In this document: piece after piece, positions 47,217 through 59,107 of the stretch
Position numbering within the stretch: the stretch's first letter is position 1
Layout: every line of letters starts with the position of its first letter
Source of the DNA: Coriaria nepalensis
Lineage: Eukaryota > Streptophyta > Magnoliopsida > Cucurbitales > Coriariaceae
NCBI GenBank assembly: GCA_027186245.1
Contig: CP114485.1
Coordinates: 6,944,001 to 7,008,000 of the forward strand
Reading direction: 5' to 3'
Length of the DNA: 64,000 nt
Made by a program: the position numbers and the translations under genes
Notes under the pieces: generated by a model
Told to the model about the DNA's origin: nothing
What the model saw: the letters and a program-made list of their open reading frames with translations, nothing else
Databases searched by the model: none

Positions 47217-47600
47217 TAAAATTTCTTTGAAGAACTGAGAAAATTAGTTCGATAAAAAAGAAATATAAGGTGATATATGTAATAGTGACAGGTATATGCA
47301 GTTGTAAATGATATGTACTGTACCAGGTGTTCACTTTGCCTTACCAGGTGACTTAATGTCATGGATGACTAAAATAAAAAGTATAGTCCAACGCAAAAGA
47401 TTTCGAGAAAATACGTATAAAGAGTAGGACCGACATTCACTTTTTCTCCATTTAATAGTGGCCTAAGTAGGGAGTCGCGTGTGTGAGTGCAACTCTCAAT
47501 TACTCAATTTGTCAGTATGTTTTATTTGATGTCATTTCTCTAAATAAAATAATATTTTTAAAATATTTTTTATAGAAGAATATATAAAATTTAAAAAATT
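47217..47600. other. Upstream region of the receptor kinase
   Basis: On the minus strand a TATA-like CCTTATATTTC lies about 45-55 bases before the ATG, with another ATATAT run slightly further out. Neither is a convincing core promoter by itself. Otherwise AT-rich, with no other gene. Confidence 0.35.
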
Positions 47601-48245
47601 ATCATTTTCTGAGATTAAAATCTGAATTTTTAAAAAGTCATTATCTCACATTTTATAACAATTTTTTTGTTCTTAAAAATTCTCATTTTTTAAAATTAAA
47701 TTCCTGATTTTTGAAAAGTCACTTCTCACACTTTATAATAATTTTTTTATTCTTACCTCTATTTCATAACAATTTCTTTATTCTTAAAACTTCTCATTTT
47801 CTAAAATTAAAATCCTAATTTTTGAAAAGTTACCCTCTCACGCTTCATAATAATTTCTTTGTTCTTACCTCTCACGCTTCATAACAATTTTTTTGTTCTT
47901 AAAAATTCATTTTCTAAAATTAAAATCTTGATTTTTGGAAAATCATCCTCTCATGCTTCATAAGAATTTCTTTATTCTTATCTCTTATGCTTCATAAGAA
48001 TTTCTTTATTCTTAAAAATTCTCATTTTGTAAATTTAAAATCATAATTTCTGGAAAGTCACCCTCTCATGATTCATAACAATTTTTCTGTTCTTAAGAGT
48101 TCTTGTTTTCTAAAATAAAAATCTTGATGTTTGGAAAGTCAAGCTCTCACGCTTCATAACAATTTCTTTGTTCTTAAAAATTCTCATTTTCTAAGATTAA
48201 AATCCTAATTTTTGGAAAGTTACCCTCTCACGCTTCATAACAATT
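47600..48245. repeat. Degenerate tandem array, about 7 units of 75-115 bp
   Basis: Repeating core: TTCTCATTTTCTAAAATTAAAATC, a TTTTGGAAAGTCA-like stretch, CCTCTCACGCTTCATAACAA and TTTCTTTGTTCTTA. Units start near 47604, 47680, 47787, 47901, 48020, 48100 and 48180. Some units contain an extra copy of the CTTCATAACAATTTCTTTGTTCTTA part. It abuts a gypsy-LTR-like stretch and may be part of that LTR. Confidence 0.85.
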
Positions 48246-50548
48246 ACTAAGGAGAAAATCATGTTGATGCTTAAGCAACACTTTAGTTAAAAAACTCTCT
48301 CTTGCACAGCATGACAATCAATGTCAATTTTATAAGAACTTAGTTTTAAAAAAAAAATTAAAAAATTAAAAGGGTAAAATAATAATAACAAAAGTTTAGG
48401 GGTCAAAAGATGAATTTTGAAACTAAAACCGTTTTGTTTCTCTTGCTCCAAACAAGAAAAAGAAGGAAAATTGCTTCTTAACCTCTCACCCTCCCTCTCG
48501 CCATCTCTCTCTCGCTCTCCTGCTTCATCATTTTCTTTTTAAATCCATGACTAAAATCTTTGAACACCTAGCAACCCCTTCAACATATGATCTCACTTAG
48601 CTAAGTTTTTCTCTTGGTTTGAGAGGATTTGATCAATTCCTCTTCTATTTTGAGGTAAGAAGCATAATCTCTAAATTTCAAAATTTTTCTTTTTGACTTA
48701 TGTAGAGGAGATTATTGATATTATTATGGCTTAATAATGTTAGGAAAATGATGGGTAATGGGTTGTTTAATTTATTTGAGATAATTAGAGTTATTGAAAG
48801 TGTTAGATAATACTTGATTAAGAAATATCATAATGAAATAAATGGATGGAGATAATAATTTGAGTGTGGGTTTATTGAGTATTTGATGGGTATAGTAAAT
48901 CTAAAGTGTTGTTAGGTTAATGGTGGAGATTAGATGCTGAGTTAGGTTTGAACAATTAAAGATTTATTTTAAGTGTTAAGGTTTATGAAAAAATCATGTG
49001 GTAGGAATTAGCCCGGTTTATTGGAATCAGAAGATTTGAGAATTTATTAATATAATTGGTATAGGTTAAGTTGGGTTAAGTTTTATAGTAAAATTGGTAT
49101 AGGGAATAAAATGAAGAAGATATATCATATTTGATATACATTTTATAGTGAAATTTGAGTTTAATTGGAATGTGGATATACTAATTGAAGAAGCTAAGTT
49201 GAAGGTAGAAATAATAAAAGAGTTAAAATAAATGAATTTGATACCTTAGGATTTATGATTCATTGTTTTCAATTTAGGTGTATCGACGACCATTCCATCC
49301 TGAATCTTCGTGAGTCGGTTCTGTTCGTGATCTTTTACTGTATCCCACAGTGAGTAAATCTTATATGGTTATGAAAAATATTTCAAACACTTCATGCATG
49401 ATAAAATTGCTCATTAGATATAAAATATTTGAATCGATTGTTCATCATATTAATATTTTTAGGAAAAAATTGATTTTTAAAATGGTTATTTAACTGCATG
49501 CATTAGCCGGGACAATCATATGAATACATATTGACTTTAAAGTTTATTCACGTTTCATGACATATACATAAATTCTTGGTAAATGTATGATTGTCTTAAG
49601 TATATTGATCATAAATGAATCATATGACTAATTGGTGTATTTATACATATGGATTGATTGCAATATGAATACATATTGTCTAATTGATTGGCTAGTGTTA
49701 GGATAACTATAGTTATCAGCAGTGTTGATAGTTTTGGTGCACCTTCATCTGTTATATATATGACATGTGCGGAGTCACACATGTATATTATTATTATAGC
49801 CATATATGGCAAGATAATATATAACTCTGACGACTTGTGTTTGATGATGTGAATTGGTTGTGTGGTTACATTGTGATATTTTATTTACATTGGGTTGTAG
49901 ATTTATTCTTGCATATTCTTTGGTGTAATTAACATATGAGATTGTATAAGCTTTTGGTATGAATTTGTTATGGCTTATCATGTAGTTGCTATGGTTGATA
50001 TAGGTGATGAGGGTTTATATGGGTATAATTGTTGATGGCATTATATTGTTAGCTTAGTTGTGGATTTCTTTAGTGTGAAGTTGGTATATTATGTTAAAAC
50101 TTTGATAATTATGTATTTCATGGTCTTATATGTTTAAAGGAAACTTGTCTTGAAAATGTAATTATTTAATATTTATTCATTGAGTTTCGACTACCTCTCT
50201 TAAATTTTTCCCTTCTCCGGATAGTTGATCGTGCTTAGTTTGGCATCTAAGATACAGCGTTGGGAGTTGGCAATTTCTTTTTGTTGACCACTCCTTGTTA
50301 GGTTGTTAGGAACTTATTTTGATTCTTTTGTGGTCCACTTTTGAAATGTAAATAGGATTCATGTGGACTAATAGGTAGCTCTGTCAAATATATTAAGCTT
50401 GTAGATGGATCTTAGTAATTAGTCAAATATATCAAGGTACATATATATATGTATTGCTAAATTTATAGGGTAACACACGAAGGCTTACGTGGCTAGGGGA
50501 TTTATCTATAAGACTACGTGCCGGTCACGTTAGGTTTGAGTCATGACA
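48246..50548 (+). repeat. Possible gypsy-type LTR or LTR fragment
   Basis: A CT-rich leader (48480-48530, CCTCTCACCCTCCCTCTCGC) is followed by a donor-like GAGGTAAGAAGC. The right edge GGTCACGTTAGGTTTGAGTCATGACA (50523-50548) resembles the ends of plant Ty3/gypsy LTRs, which often finish in a GTGACA-type word. No matching start, primer-binding site or target duplication was found; AATAT follows the putative end. Open frames at 49.6-50.0 kb are not recognised. The call rests on style rather than proof. Confidence 0.33.
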
Positions 50549-53500
50549 AATATACTTCGTACGCCATGAAAAATAGGATTCGTTGCAATCTGATGAGCAA
50601 ATGAACTATCACAATGCATCGGAACATCAGTAAGCTTATAGATCTGCACGATACTCACTCTCAGCAAATGATTTAGAAACGGTAACCTACTTCTTAGTCT
50701 TCTAAGAAACCAAAGAATACTATAATTTAATAAAATAACCTGTAACACTCCTCCTAATCATTGGGCAAGATGCCTAATCGGCATCACAGTATGCATCCAA
50801 AGTAAGAGTTGAAGAAGAACTGAAAAATAACCCTAACCAAGGATTATTCTTTATATAACGCAAATTACGAAGTGCAACATCACAATGCAAACGATTAGGT
50901 TGCTGCATATATTGACTAAGATTCTAGATAGCAAAATGATATCAGGTGGTGTCATGGTAAGGTAAATCATTGGACTAATAAGTTTCTGATAAACAGAGGA
51001 ATCATCAAGCAAAAAATTAGAACTATTGGCACCAACAATAATATCATATTCCCTGGATGTAAGCTTATGATTCAAGTCAAGAGGAGTAGCTACAGATTTG
51101 GAAGCCAATAAACCTGTGTCTGTGAGAGGTTCCAAAGCATACTTGCGTTGTGTAAGACAAATACCTGAAGCATTGGGTGCAACTTCAAGACCAAGAAATA
51201 ACTTCAGAGGACCCAAATCTTCGACAAAAAAATAGGAATGAAGAAGTTATTTAGTATCAGAAATAGCACCCAAATTGTTCTTTGTAAGCATAAGATCATC
51301 GATATAAAGAAGAAGCACTATAAAGGTGGAACCAACTATCTTAGTGAAAAGGGAATAATCATGCTTGGATTGAACAAAACTATGTGGAAGAAGAGCAGAA
51401 GTAAACTTATGATTCCATTGACATGATGTTTGTTTCAAACAATAAAGAGACTTATGAAGTTTTGACACCCTTGTCTCCCCTTTAGAACCATATCCTTGTG
51501 GCAATTGCATATAAATTTCTTCATGCAAGTCACCTTGCAAGAAGGCGGTATAAACGTCCATTTGGAAAATATACCAATTTGAGGTAGCAGCAATGGCCAA
51601 AATGCATCAAATAATGACAATCTTAACAATAGGAGAAAAAGTCTCCTTGAAATCAATGCCTTCCTTTTGTGTATACCCATTTGCAACTAACTGAGCCTTG
51701 AACCTCTCAATTGTACCATCTGAGTTCAGCTTAACTTTATAGACCTAACGACAGCCTATAGCCTTTTTTCCATGAGGAAGGTCAGCGTCCATGTACCATT
51801 TTTCTATAAAGCTTGAACCTCAAAAGTCATAGCATCTATCCATCGTGGATCTTTAATTGCCTCATGATAGGAAGTAGGCTCATGAAAAGTAGAGAGATTA
51901 GCAAGAAGACACTGAAATGGTAATGACAAATGAGGATGCAAAAGTACATGAGAAATAAAGTATTTGATCGACTTATGAACAAAGTGAGAAGACTTGCCGA
52001 GAATGATATAATCTTTAGACCATATTGGTTGTTTAACAGACCGAGAAGAACATCTAAGAGAAGAATTAGAAGGAACAATGAGATATGTTATTACTGGGAG
52101 AGGAATTATTAGATAAAGATGAAGAATCTTTATCCAAAGATGGAGAAGAAATTGCAGGAGGGAAATGAGACACAAAAGTAGGAAAATCAATATCGGTATC
52201 AGTAAAGTTAAAAGTGGACTCTACTGGAAAAATGAAAGTGTCTGAAAGATCCTTGAAAGGAAAAGAACCTTCATGGGAAATGACATCTCAACCTACTTCA
52301 AAGGAAGTGAATTAATGTTACAAGACTTTAAATCTCTTCTATGCCAAAGAATAACCAATAAACACACAAGCAGTTAATCGAGGAGCGAAATAATTAGAGT
52401 TATTCAAAGTTTTAACAAAGCTAAGGCAATCGAATGTCTTGAGATGAGAAATCTTAGGTTTTTTTTTTATTTAAAAAAATCTCAGAAGGAGACTTGGGAT
52501 TGTTAGAAGAACAAAGAAGTCTATTAATGAGATAAGTAGCCGTGATGATACACTCCCCCAAAACTAAGCCAATAAATGTGAATGAATTCTTAAAGCTCTA
52601 GTGATATCAATAATATGTTTATGCTTGCACTCAACCACACTATTTTAATGAGATGTGTGGGCATAAGAAGTTTGATGAATAATCCCTTGAGAGGATATAA
52701 AAGTAGACAAAGTAGAATTAAGGAACTCAGTACCATTATCACTATGAATGACCTTGACAAAATAAGAAAATTGAGTGTGAGTCATACTAATGAAGGACTT
52801 GAGATTAAAAACTATATCATATTGGATTGAAGAAGAATTGTCCATGTTGCTTTAGTGAAATCATCCACAATGGTAAGAAAAAATCGTGCCCTATTATGAT
52901 TGGTAACATGATATGGTCCCCATAGATCAACATGCACAAGTTCAAAAGGATGAGAGGGCATAGATGTGTTAGATGGAAAAAGGTGCCTAGCTTACTTAGC
53001 CAATGGACAAATAGCACAATTATGCAAACCATGAGAGTGAACAAATGCTGAAAGTTCGGGAATGAGATGAAATTTAGAATGAGAGCATATCCAAAACGGC
53101 TATGCCAAAGATATGAGTCATATTTTATTAAATCAATTCCAGCAGTCACACTTGAATTACACTGTTTTATATTAGAAACAATTTGTTCCGAAGAAATAAA
53201 AGATGAAGGAACAAAAGAAGAACATGAAGAAAGAAAGTGATAAAGTCTGTGCTTTATTCTACCAACCCCCATTACATGTCCAGTCTACTGGGCTTGAAAT
53301 ATGCAAAACATGGGATAGAAAGTCATAGTGACTTTATTCTGTGAGCAGAGTTGAGAACTAGACAGAAGATTGTAATGAAAATTTGGAACAACCAAGACAT
53401 TAGAAAGAACTATATGAGGTGAACTCTTAACTGATCCTACATGAGTAGCCCAAGTTTCCAAACCATTTAGAAATTTAATAGAAGCATATGGATCATGATG

Positions 53501-54334
53501 ACATGAAATTGGAGAAATCAATGCTTTAAAGTTATATGTCATATGACATGTTGCGCCAGAATCAACAATCCAATTATCAGCATTTTGAGTCCTCAATAAG
53601 GATGTATGAGTACCTACAAAGTTTGGAACTTGAGCAGGAGCAGTTTGAGTATGGGTGCCCAGTCCAAGAAGCTTAAGAATCTTAGCTTGCTAATACTGAG
53701 TAAGCTATAATGGAAACACTTCAGAAGTGTCTGAATCTTCTTGTGCATTATTAGAAGCCTGAAATCTTCCTGACTTAGCTTTATGAAACTTGTGATCAGG
53801 AGGATATCCAACTATCTTATAACAAGTATCTTTCTTATGGCCCAATGCATGACAATATTCACACTCTAGATGCTTATTATTCTGATTGAATTTCTTGGTA
53901 TGATTCCTACTAAAGGGATTGCTATAAAGAGCTGTAGTTTCAACAGAGACATTATTCTAAGTATTATTCATAGAGGCCACAATCATATTCCCTTCCTCTT
54001 CGTTAATCATCGAGAAAGCTTTGTTGACTGTTGGAAGGGGAACCTTCATCAAGATGTTACTACGCTCTGCAGAGTAACTCTCATTCAACCCCATTACAAA
54101 TTTCATTAACTTCCCTTGTTGATCCATTTGACCATAAGCCGTAGCAGTAGGACATTGACAGTTTGGAAGAGTAGCCAAGGATGTCAATTCATCCCAAAGC
54201 GACCTAATCTTTGTGTAATAGCTCAAAATTGATGAATTACCTTGACGTGAAGTTGTAATTTCTCTCTGGATAGCATAAATTGAAGATCCATTGACCTTGT
54301 TAGAACGCTCCTGTAGATCTTTCCACAACAATTT
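50530..54334 (-). mobile_element. Older Ty1/copia relic, interrupted by a nested copia
   Basis: Minus-strand domains from right to left. Gag (53957-54334): LWKDLQERSNKVNGSSIYAI, SYYTKIRSLWDEL, NESYSAERSNIL. Zinc knuckle (about 53840-53880): CEYCHALGHKKDTC. Protease (53285-53596): NWIVDSGATCHMT with DSG intact. Pre-integrase and integrase pieces (52645-53272): WHSRFG, VIHSDNGTEF, SSQGIIHQTS. Reverse transcriptase (51247-52190): PRWIDAM, MDVYTAFLQGDL, LLLYIDDLMLT, then PLKLFLGLEV at 50851-51216. An RNase H end (50530-50748) carries MHCDSSFAHQIATNPIFH and stops abruptly near 50550. Numerous stops and frameshifts are present. The gag N-terminus is lost: only a few more codons continue beyond the nested element at 59103-59140. 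No LTRs were found. Confidence 0.82.
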
Positions 54335-54511
54335 TGTTAAATTTACTTTTTTTTTTTTTTCATCTTTTTCTATAGATTATTGTATACATATATAGAGAGA
54401 TTTGATATGCGATTCTTGGCCATACTGATCTTAGTACTAGAATCATGGATGACAGTTATGACTATTCCTATAATCTCTTTGATGATTATTAATTGACAAC
54501 TCATGCCAACA
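54335..54511 (-). repeat. 3' LTR of nested copia (177 bp)
   Basis: Starts (plus strand) TGTTAAATTT and ends CATGCCAACA. A purine tract lies against its inner edge. It shares ATACATATATAGAGAGATTT and ATGACAGTTATGACTATTC-like strings with the other LTR. Confidence 0.92.
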
Positions 54512-54523
54512 CTCCTTCTCAAG
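54512..54523 (-). promoter_or_regulatory. Polypurine tract of nested copia
   Basis: On the minus strand CTTGAGAAGGAG directly precedes the 3' LTR. Confidence 0.75.
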
Positions 54524-54643
54524 TAGAAGCATCCAAATCTTCATTGCACAACTTGTCCAGTAAGTTGTAAAAATCGTTGCTTGATACAACCTTTGTAAGA
54601 ATATCTTCCAGTTGGTCTTCGGACTTCACAAATGGAAACCAAA

Positions 54644-57600
54644 TTATTTTACCTTCAAGATTTTTTTTGATGAAATGTCTATCAATCTCCATATGTTTAG
54701 TGCGATCATGCTGATAGAGTTGTGAGCAATAGCAATAGCTACCTTGGTATCGTAAAAAATGTCCATCTCGGAGGTAGGAGCAAATCCAATTTCTGTTAAA
54801 AGTCTTCTGAGCCCTAAAATGTCACAAAGTCCTTTAGCCATTCCATGGAACTCTGCTTCAACACTTGACAAAGCCACCACCTTTTGCTTCTTACTTCTTC
54901 ATGAAATAAGGTTCCCCCAACGAACATGAAGTAGCCTAAGGTGGATCTTTAGTCTGTGTTCCTTGCCCAATCTGCATTTGTATAACAATTAACTTTGAGA
55001 TGGTTGTTTTTGGAAAACATAAGGCCTTTTCCTAGGGAGGATTTTAAGTACCGTAAAATCTAGATCATTGCTTCCATATGATCCTTACTAGGTTGGTGCA
55101 TAAATTGACTTACTACACTCACTGCGTAAGCAATATTAGGACGAGTATGTGAGAGGTAAATAAGTTTCCTAACTAACCTCTGGTATCTTCCTTTGTCTAT
55201 TGGAATTTTGCTTGGATATTCTCCAAGCTTGTGATTCCGAAGAATTGGAGTGTTTGCTGGCTTACAATCCAACATTCCAACATCACATAGTAAATCTAAT
55301 ATATATTTTTATTGGGAAGAAATATACCTTGTTTTGATCTAGTAACCTCTATTCACAAGAAATATTTAAGTCCTCCTAAATTTTTCATCTCAAATTATGT
55401 TGCCAATTATTTCTGAAGCTTAGCAATTTCTTCTGTATCATCCCCTGAGATGATCATATCATCTACTTATACAATTAAAGTTGTTACCTTGCCCCATTGG
55501 TGCTTTAAAAATAATGTGCGATCTAAATTACTTTGGCAAAAGCCATACTTCTTTATCGCTTGACTGAACCGCCCAAACCATGCTTGAGGTAATTGTTTCA
55601 ATCCATACAATGCACACTACAATTTACACACAACTTCAGATTTTGCGGATGATGTGTAGCCTGAAGGGATATCTATGTAGACTTCCTCTTCAAGGTCACC
55701 GTGAAGAAATGCATTCTTTACATGTAGTTGGTGCAATAGCTAGTCCAAATTGGCTGCTAGAGATAGTAAAACCCTGACTGTATTTAGTTTACCTACTAGT
55801 GAAAACAATTTTTGATAATCTACACCATATGTCTGAGTGTATCCTTTTGCAACCAGCCTCACCTTGTATCATTCTATAGATCCATCTGCCTTGTGTTTAG
55901 CAGAGAAGACCCATTTGCAACTGACTGTCTTCTTTCCTTGGGGTAGTGGAACCAAGGTCCATGTTTTATTCTTTATTAGTGCTTCCATTTCTTCCTTTAT
56001 TGCTTCAATCCACTTGGGGTCTAGTAATTCTTCCTTAATTGTAGTAGGAATATGACATGCAGAAAGCTCATGTGAAAATGTCTTGAGAGGCTCAGGTAGC
56101 TTTTCAGTAGAGACATAATTGGCAATTGGGTACCTTGATTTTATTTTTTTTTCAATATCTGGAGAATATCTGGAGAAAGGTAAGTTATATCCAGTGGAAG
56201 CATCTATGTCATTTATAAAAGGGGATGTGCTGATATTACTTACCTCACGAATATTCTCAGGAGATAGACATGTAGGTACTATAGGACATGGGGATTATGG
56301 TTCTTCACTTGATGATGTAGGCTCGGTTTCTGAAGACCCTTTAGGTTCAGAGGATATGTTTTGCCCTGAAGATGTATTTGTTGATTCTTCACTAATTATT
56401 TGTGTATCATTTTGATCTTCAAGCCATTCAAATGTTAGTCACTTCAACTCTTCATCTATTGTCTCCCCCTAAAGCGTAGAAGTGGAGGTTGGAGAAGGGT
56501 AGAACGGTGCGGATTCTAGAAAGGCAACATCCATGGTCACATTAGTACGTTGAGTAGCAGGGTCATAGCAGCGGCAGCCTTTTTGATGCGTAGCATAGCC
56601 CAAGAATAGGCACCGAATAACACATGCGTCCAATTTGGTGCGCTAGTTCTTCGACAGATGTACATACGCCATACATCCAAATACGCGAAGAGGGAGCATG
56701 AGGGCTGTAGATAGAGAAACCAAGGCAGATAGGGACTGTGTTGGGCTTTGAAATTTTAATATTTTGGAAGGGAGGCAGTTGAGGAGATGGACCGCAGTGG
56801 AAACAGCATCGAGCCAATGTCGTGTGGGGATATGAGTGCCAAGTAGGAGAGCCCGAGCATTCTCAGGAATATATCGATTTTTCCATTCAGCTATCTCATT
56901 TTGTTGTGGGGTCTAAGGGCATGAGATCTCGTGTATAAGACAGGTTGTTGAAAATAGGAACGAAAGTGGTGATTAACATATTCACCACCATTATCGGAAT
57001 GGAGAATCCAAATCCAAGTGGAAAACTAGGTCTGAATTATGGCATGAAATGACTAGAAGACTCGAAATACTGCATCCTTAAGTTTCAGGAGGTATAACCG
57101 GGTCATGCGGGTGCAGTCATCAACAAATATTATAAACCAACATACCCCAGATATATTAGATATGGGAGATGGTCCCCATACATCAAAGTGAACTAACGCA
57201 AAAGGGGTATCACTTTTATTCATTCTTGACGGATAAGTAGCCCTACGACTTTTGGCTAAGATACAAGTATCCCGATTAAATTCAGAGGTCTTCTTATTGG
57301 AAAATAAATTAGGAAACAAATGCCTTAGATATGATGGATGACCCAATCGACGAAGTCATAGCCAAATATGTTGAGACTTTGAACCCGACAAGGAAGGCAT
57401 GGGATGCGCTCGACCTAAACTAAAGTCTTCCATGTAGTATAATCCCCCCTCCTTAGTACTACACCCAATAATCTCCTTGGTGAGAATATCCTGAATAAGA
57501 CAAAAAACACAGTACATTAACACCACGCAATTTAATTTTGTAGTAATTTGACTAACAGAGAATAACTTGTGGGACAAGGGAACAAGTAAAGTATTAGATA

Positions 57601-57997
57601 AATGAAGAGAGGGTGATAAGGTCATTGATCCGGCCCCTGTGACCGGTGAGATCATCCCGTTGGCATTCGCAATGCTAGTGCGCCTTGGAGATGAGTGGTG
57701 AGCGAGATCCGCGGGGTCAAAAGTCATATGGTATGTGGCCCTATAGTCAAGAAGCCAATCTCCATGGTCGACATCATGGCTATCACTAAGCAAGGCGTGA
57801 CAGAGATTACTTTGATCCATAGGTGAGCAATTCTTTTGAGAAGAGGCCATGGGTGGTATTGAATAGAGATGTGGTTCGGCTATCGCTATAGCAGCCTTGC
57901 CCATGCCTTCAGTCATACCCCCAGTATCCTTTTTTTTTCCAGGTTGGAGTTTATGCCACCAATCAAGATATCCATGCAACTGAAAAACAATTTTCAC
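54644..57997 (-). pseudogene. Pol polyprotein of nested copia, broken
   Basis: From right to left. Zinc-knuckle end and protease (57356-57997): the usual LLDSGAT is LLDYRATYHMT, so two residues of the DSG active site are lost. Next come TSIANANGMISPVTGAGSM and a GLYYM string. Pre-integrase and integrase start (57053-57346): MGHPSYLRHLFP, CILAKSRRATYP, FDVWGPSP, FIIFVDDCTRMT. The integrase and RT N-terminal part is split into short pieces (55.8-57.0 kb). In reverse transcriptase the YVDD box has become stop-VDD (stop at 55467-55469). The C-terminal part of pol (55060-55275) reads GRYQRLVRKLIYLSHTRPNI. RNase H (54644-54880) reads ALSSVEAEFHGMAKGLCDIL, with the CDNKAA motif as YDTKVA. The element cannot encode active protease or reverse transcriptase. 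Confidence 0.88.
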
Positions 57998-58019
57998 ATG
58001 AGTGCTTCATATTACCGCA

Positions 58020-58838
58020 ATGAGTGCATTTGAGATTGTTAGATGAGGAGCGGGCTTTTGAAGAAGATTTCCCAGTATGTTAGGGAGCCGATCCAGAGAA
58101 CCCAAGCTTGATGCTTCTCGAAGCAAGCACTGCTTCTGATGGTGATTCATGGTCACAGGCATTCATCACCACCTGGCAAAGGGCCTCCCTGCGGACATGA
58201 GCATACGCTTGCTCCACTATGGGAAATGGGTGCAGCTGCAACACGTCGCTATGAATATTGTCCAATTTGTCGTCAAAACATCCAGGAATACATAAACTAT
58301 ATCTTCTTGGAGAAGATTATTATGTCATTGAATATCAGCTGGGGACTCCATCGAATTTGGACGACGAAAGTCGATGATCTCACGCTAGAGACCTTCTAGG
58401 CCGTTGTAATATTTCTCTAAGGAATCACTTAGTTCGCGGAAACGTGAGACACGGTGCCGGAGATCATAAACCTGGGGTATCACCACCATCAAAATAGGTT
58501 GTAGCAGCAGTGTCCCAAATCTGTTTAGCTGTGGGAAATCGATAATGCCGGATCCATGGAGCTGATCAGCCAGCCCTTGACAATGGCATTGTCAGTGCGC
58601 TATTTACGGAAGGATAGGTCGGTCGGAGATGGAGAAAATAGTTCGCCGTTGATAAAACCCAACTTGTCTTTGGCGGACAACTTGGGACCATATGGCATAG
58701 TTGGAACCATCCAACTTGATGCCAATCGGTAGAGCCGCAAGTTCAGCCGTCACGGTAGGAGACTGAGCTTTGGACGAGGAGTGTCTTTTGGTTTTTGGGA
58801 GATTCCTCCATTTAGATTGGGGTTTCGGTGGCTGCCAT
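58020..58838 (-). pseudogene. Gag of nested copia, broken
   Basis: The likely start is the ATG ending at 58838 (MAATETPI, then a stop). A gag sequence in shifting frames follows, with a KLDGSNYAIWSQVV-like segment near 58700 and HSDVLQLHPFPIVEQAYAHV plus RREALCQVVM at 58080-58265. A zinc knuckle CTHCGNMKHSCENC at about 57985-58035 has all four CCHC ligands and joins the protease frame. Several stops occur. Confidence 0.78.
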
Positions 58839-58906
58839 AGGAGAAGATGGGTGGAAGGAGGCTAGAAGCTAGTAATGGACGTGAATAGAGAGCCAGATCG
58901 TGAGAT

Positions 58907-58918
58907 GCTCTGATACCA
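58907..58918 (-). promoter_or_regulatory. Primer-binding site of nested copia
   Basis: GCTCTGATACCA on the plus strand, i.e. TGGTATCAGAGC on the minus strand, directly adjoining the 5' LTR. Exact match to the initiator tRNA-Met 3' end. Confidence 0.93.
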
Positions 58919-59102
58919 TGTTAATTTTTCTTTCATTCTTTTTTTTTTTTTTCATCTCTGTTTGAGTATTTTATACATATATAGAGAGATTTGATATGCT
59001 ATTCTTGACTATACAGATCTTAGTACTCGAATTATGGGTGACAGTTATGACTATTCATATAATCTCTTTGATTTGGTTCTTAATTGACAACTCATGCCAA
59101 CA
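58919..59102 (-). repeat. 5' LTR of nested copia (184 bp)
   Basis: Begins (plus strand) TGTTAATTTTTC and ends CATGCCAACA. The target duplication AATTT follows at 59103-59107. Confidence 0.92.
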
Positions 59103-59107
59103 AATTT

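Larger units (their letters stand above)
54335..59102 (-). mobile_element. Complete nested Ty1/copia retrotransposon (minus strand)
   Basis: A 4768-bp element is flanked by the 5-bp target duplication AATTT (54330-54334 and 59103-59107). The 5' LTR is on the right (58919-59102), followed leftward by a perfect primer-binding site (58907-58918), gag, pol, a purine tract (54512-54523) and the 3' LTR (54335-54511). The LTRs start TGTTGGCATGAG on the minus strand and end TTAACA. They differ by at least eight substitutions in the clean half and by several indels around a poly-T tract, so this insertion is older than the one at 25.2 kb. It sits in the gag of another copia relic of the same orientation. 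The coding region is dead. Confidence 0.93.

Noticed and set aside
47600..48245. A CRISPR-like array of repeats
   Set aside because: The units are long, degenerate and contiguous with no spacers, and the DNA is plant nuclear, so this is an ordinary tandem repeat.
49609..49981. Minus-strand frames of 67-68 codons
   Set aside because: AT-rich, overlapping each other, with no domain, inside a probable LTR.
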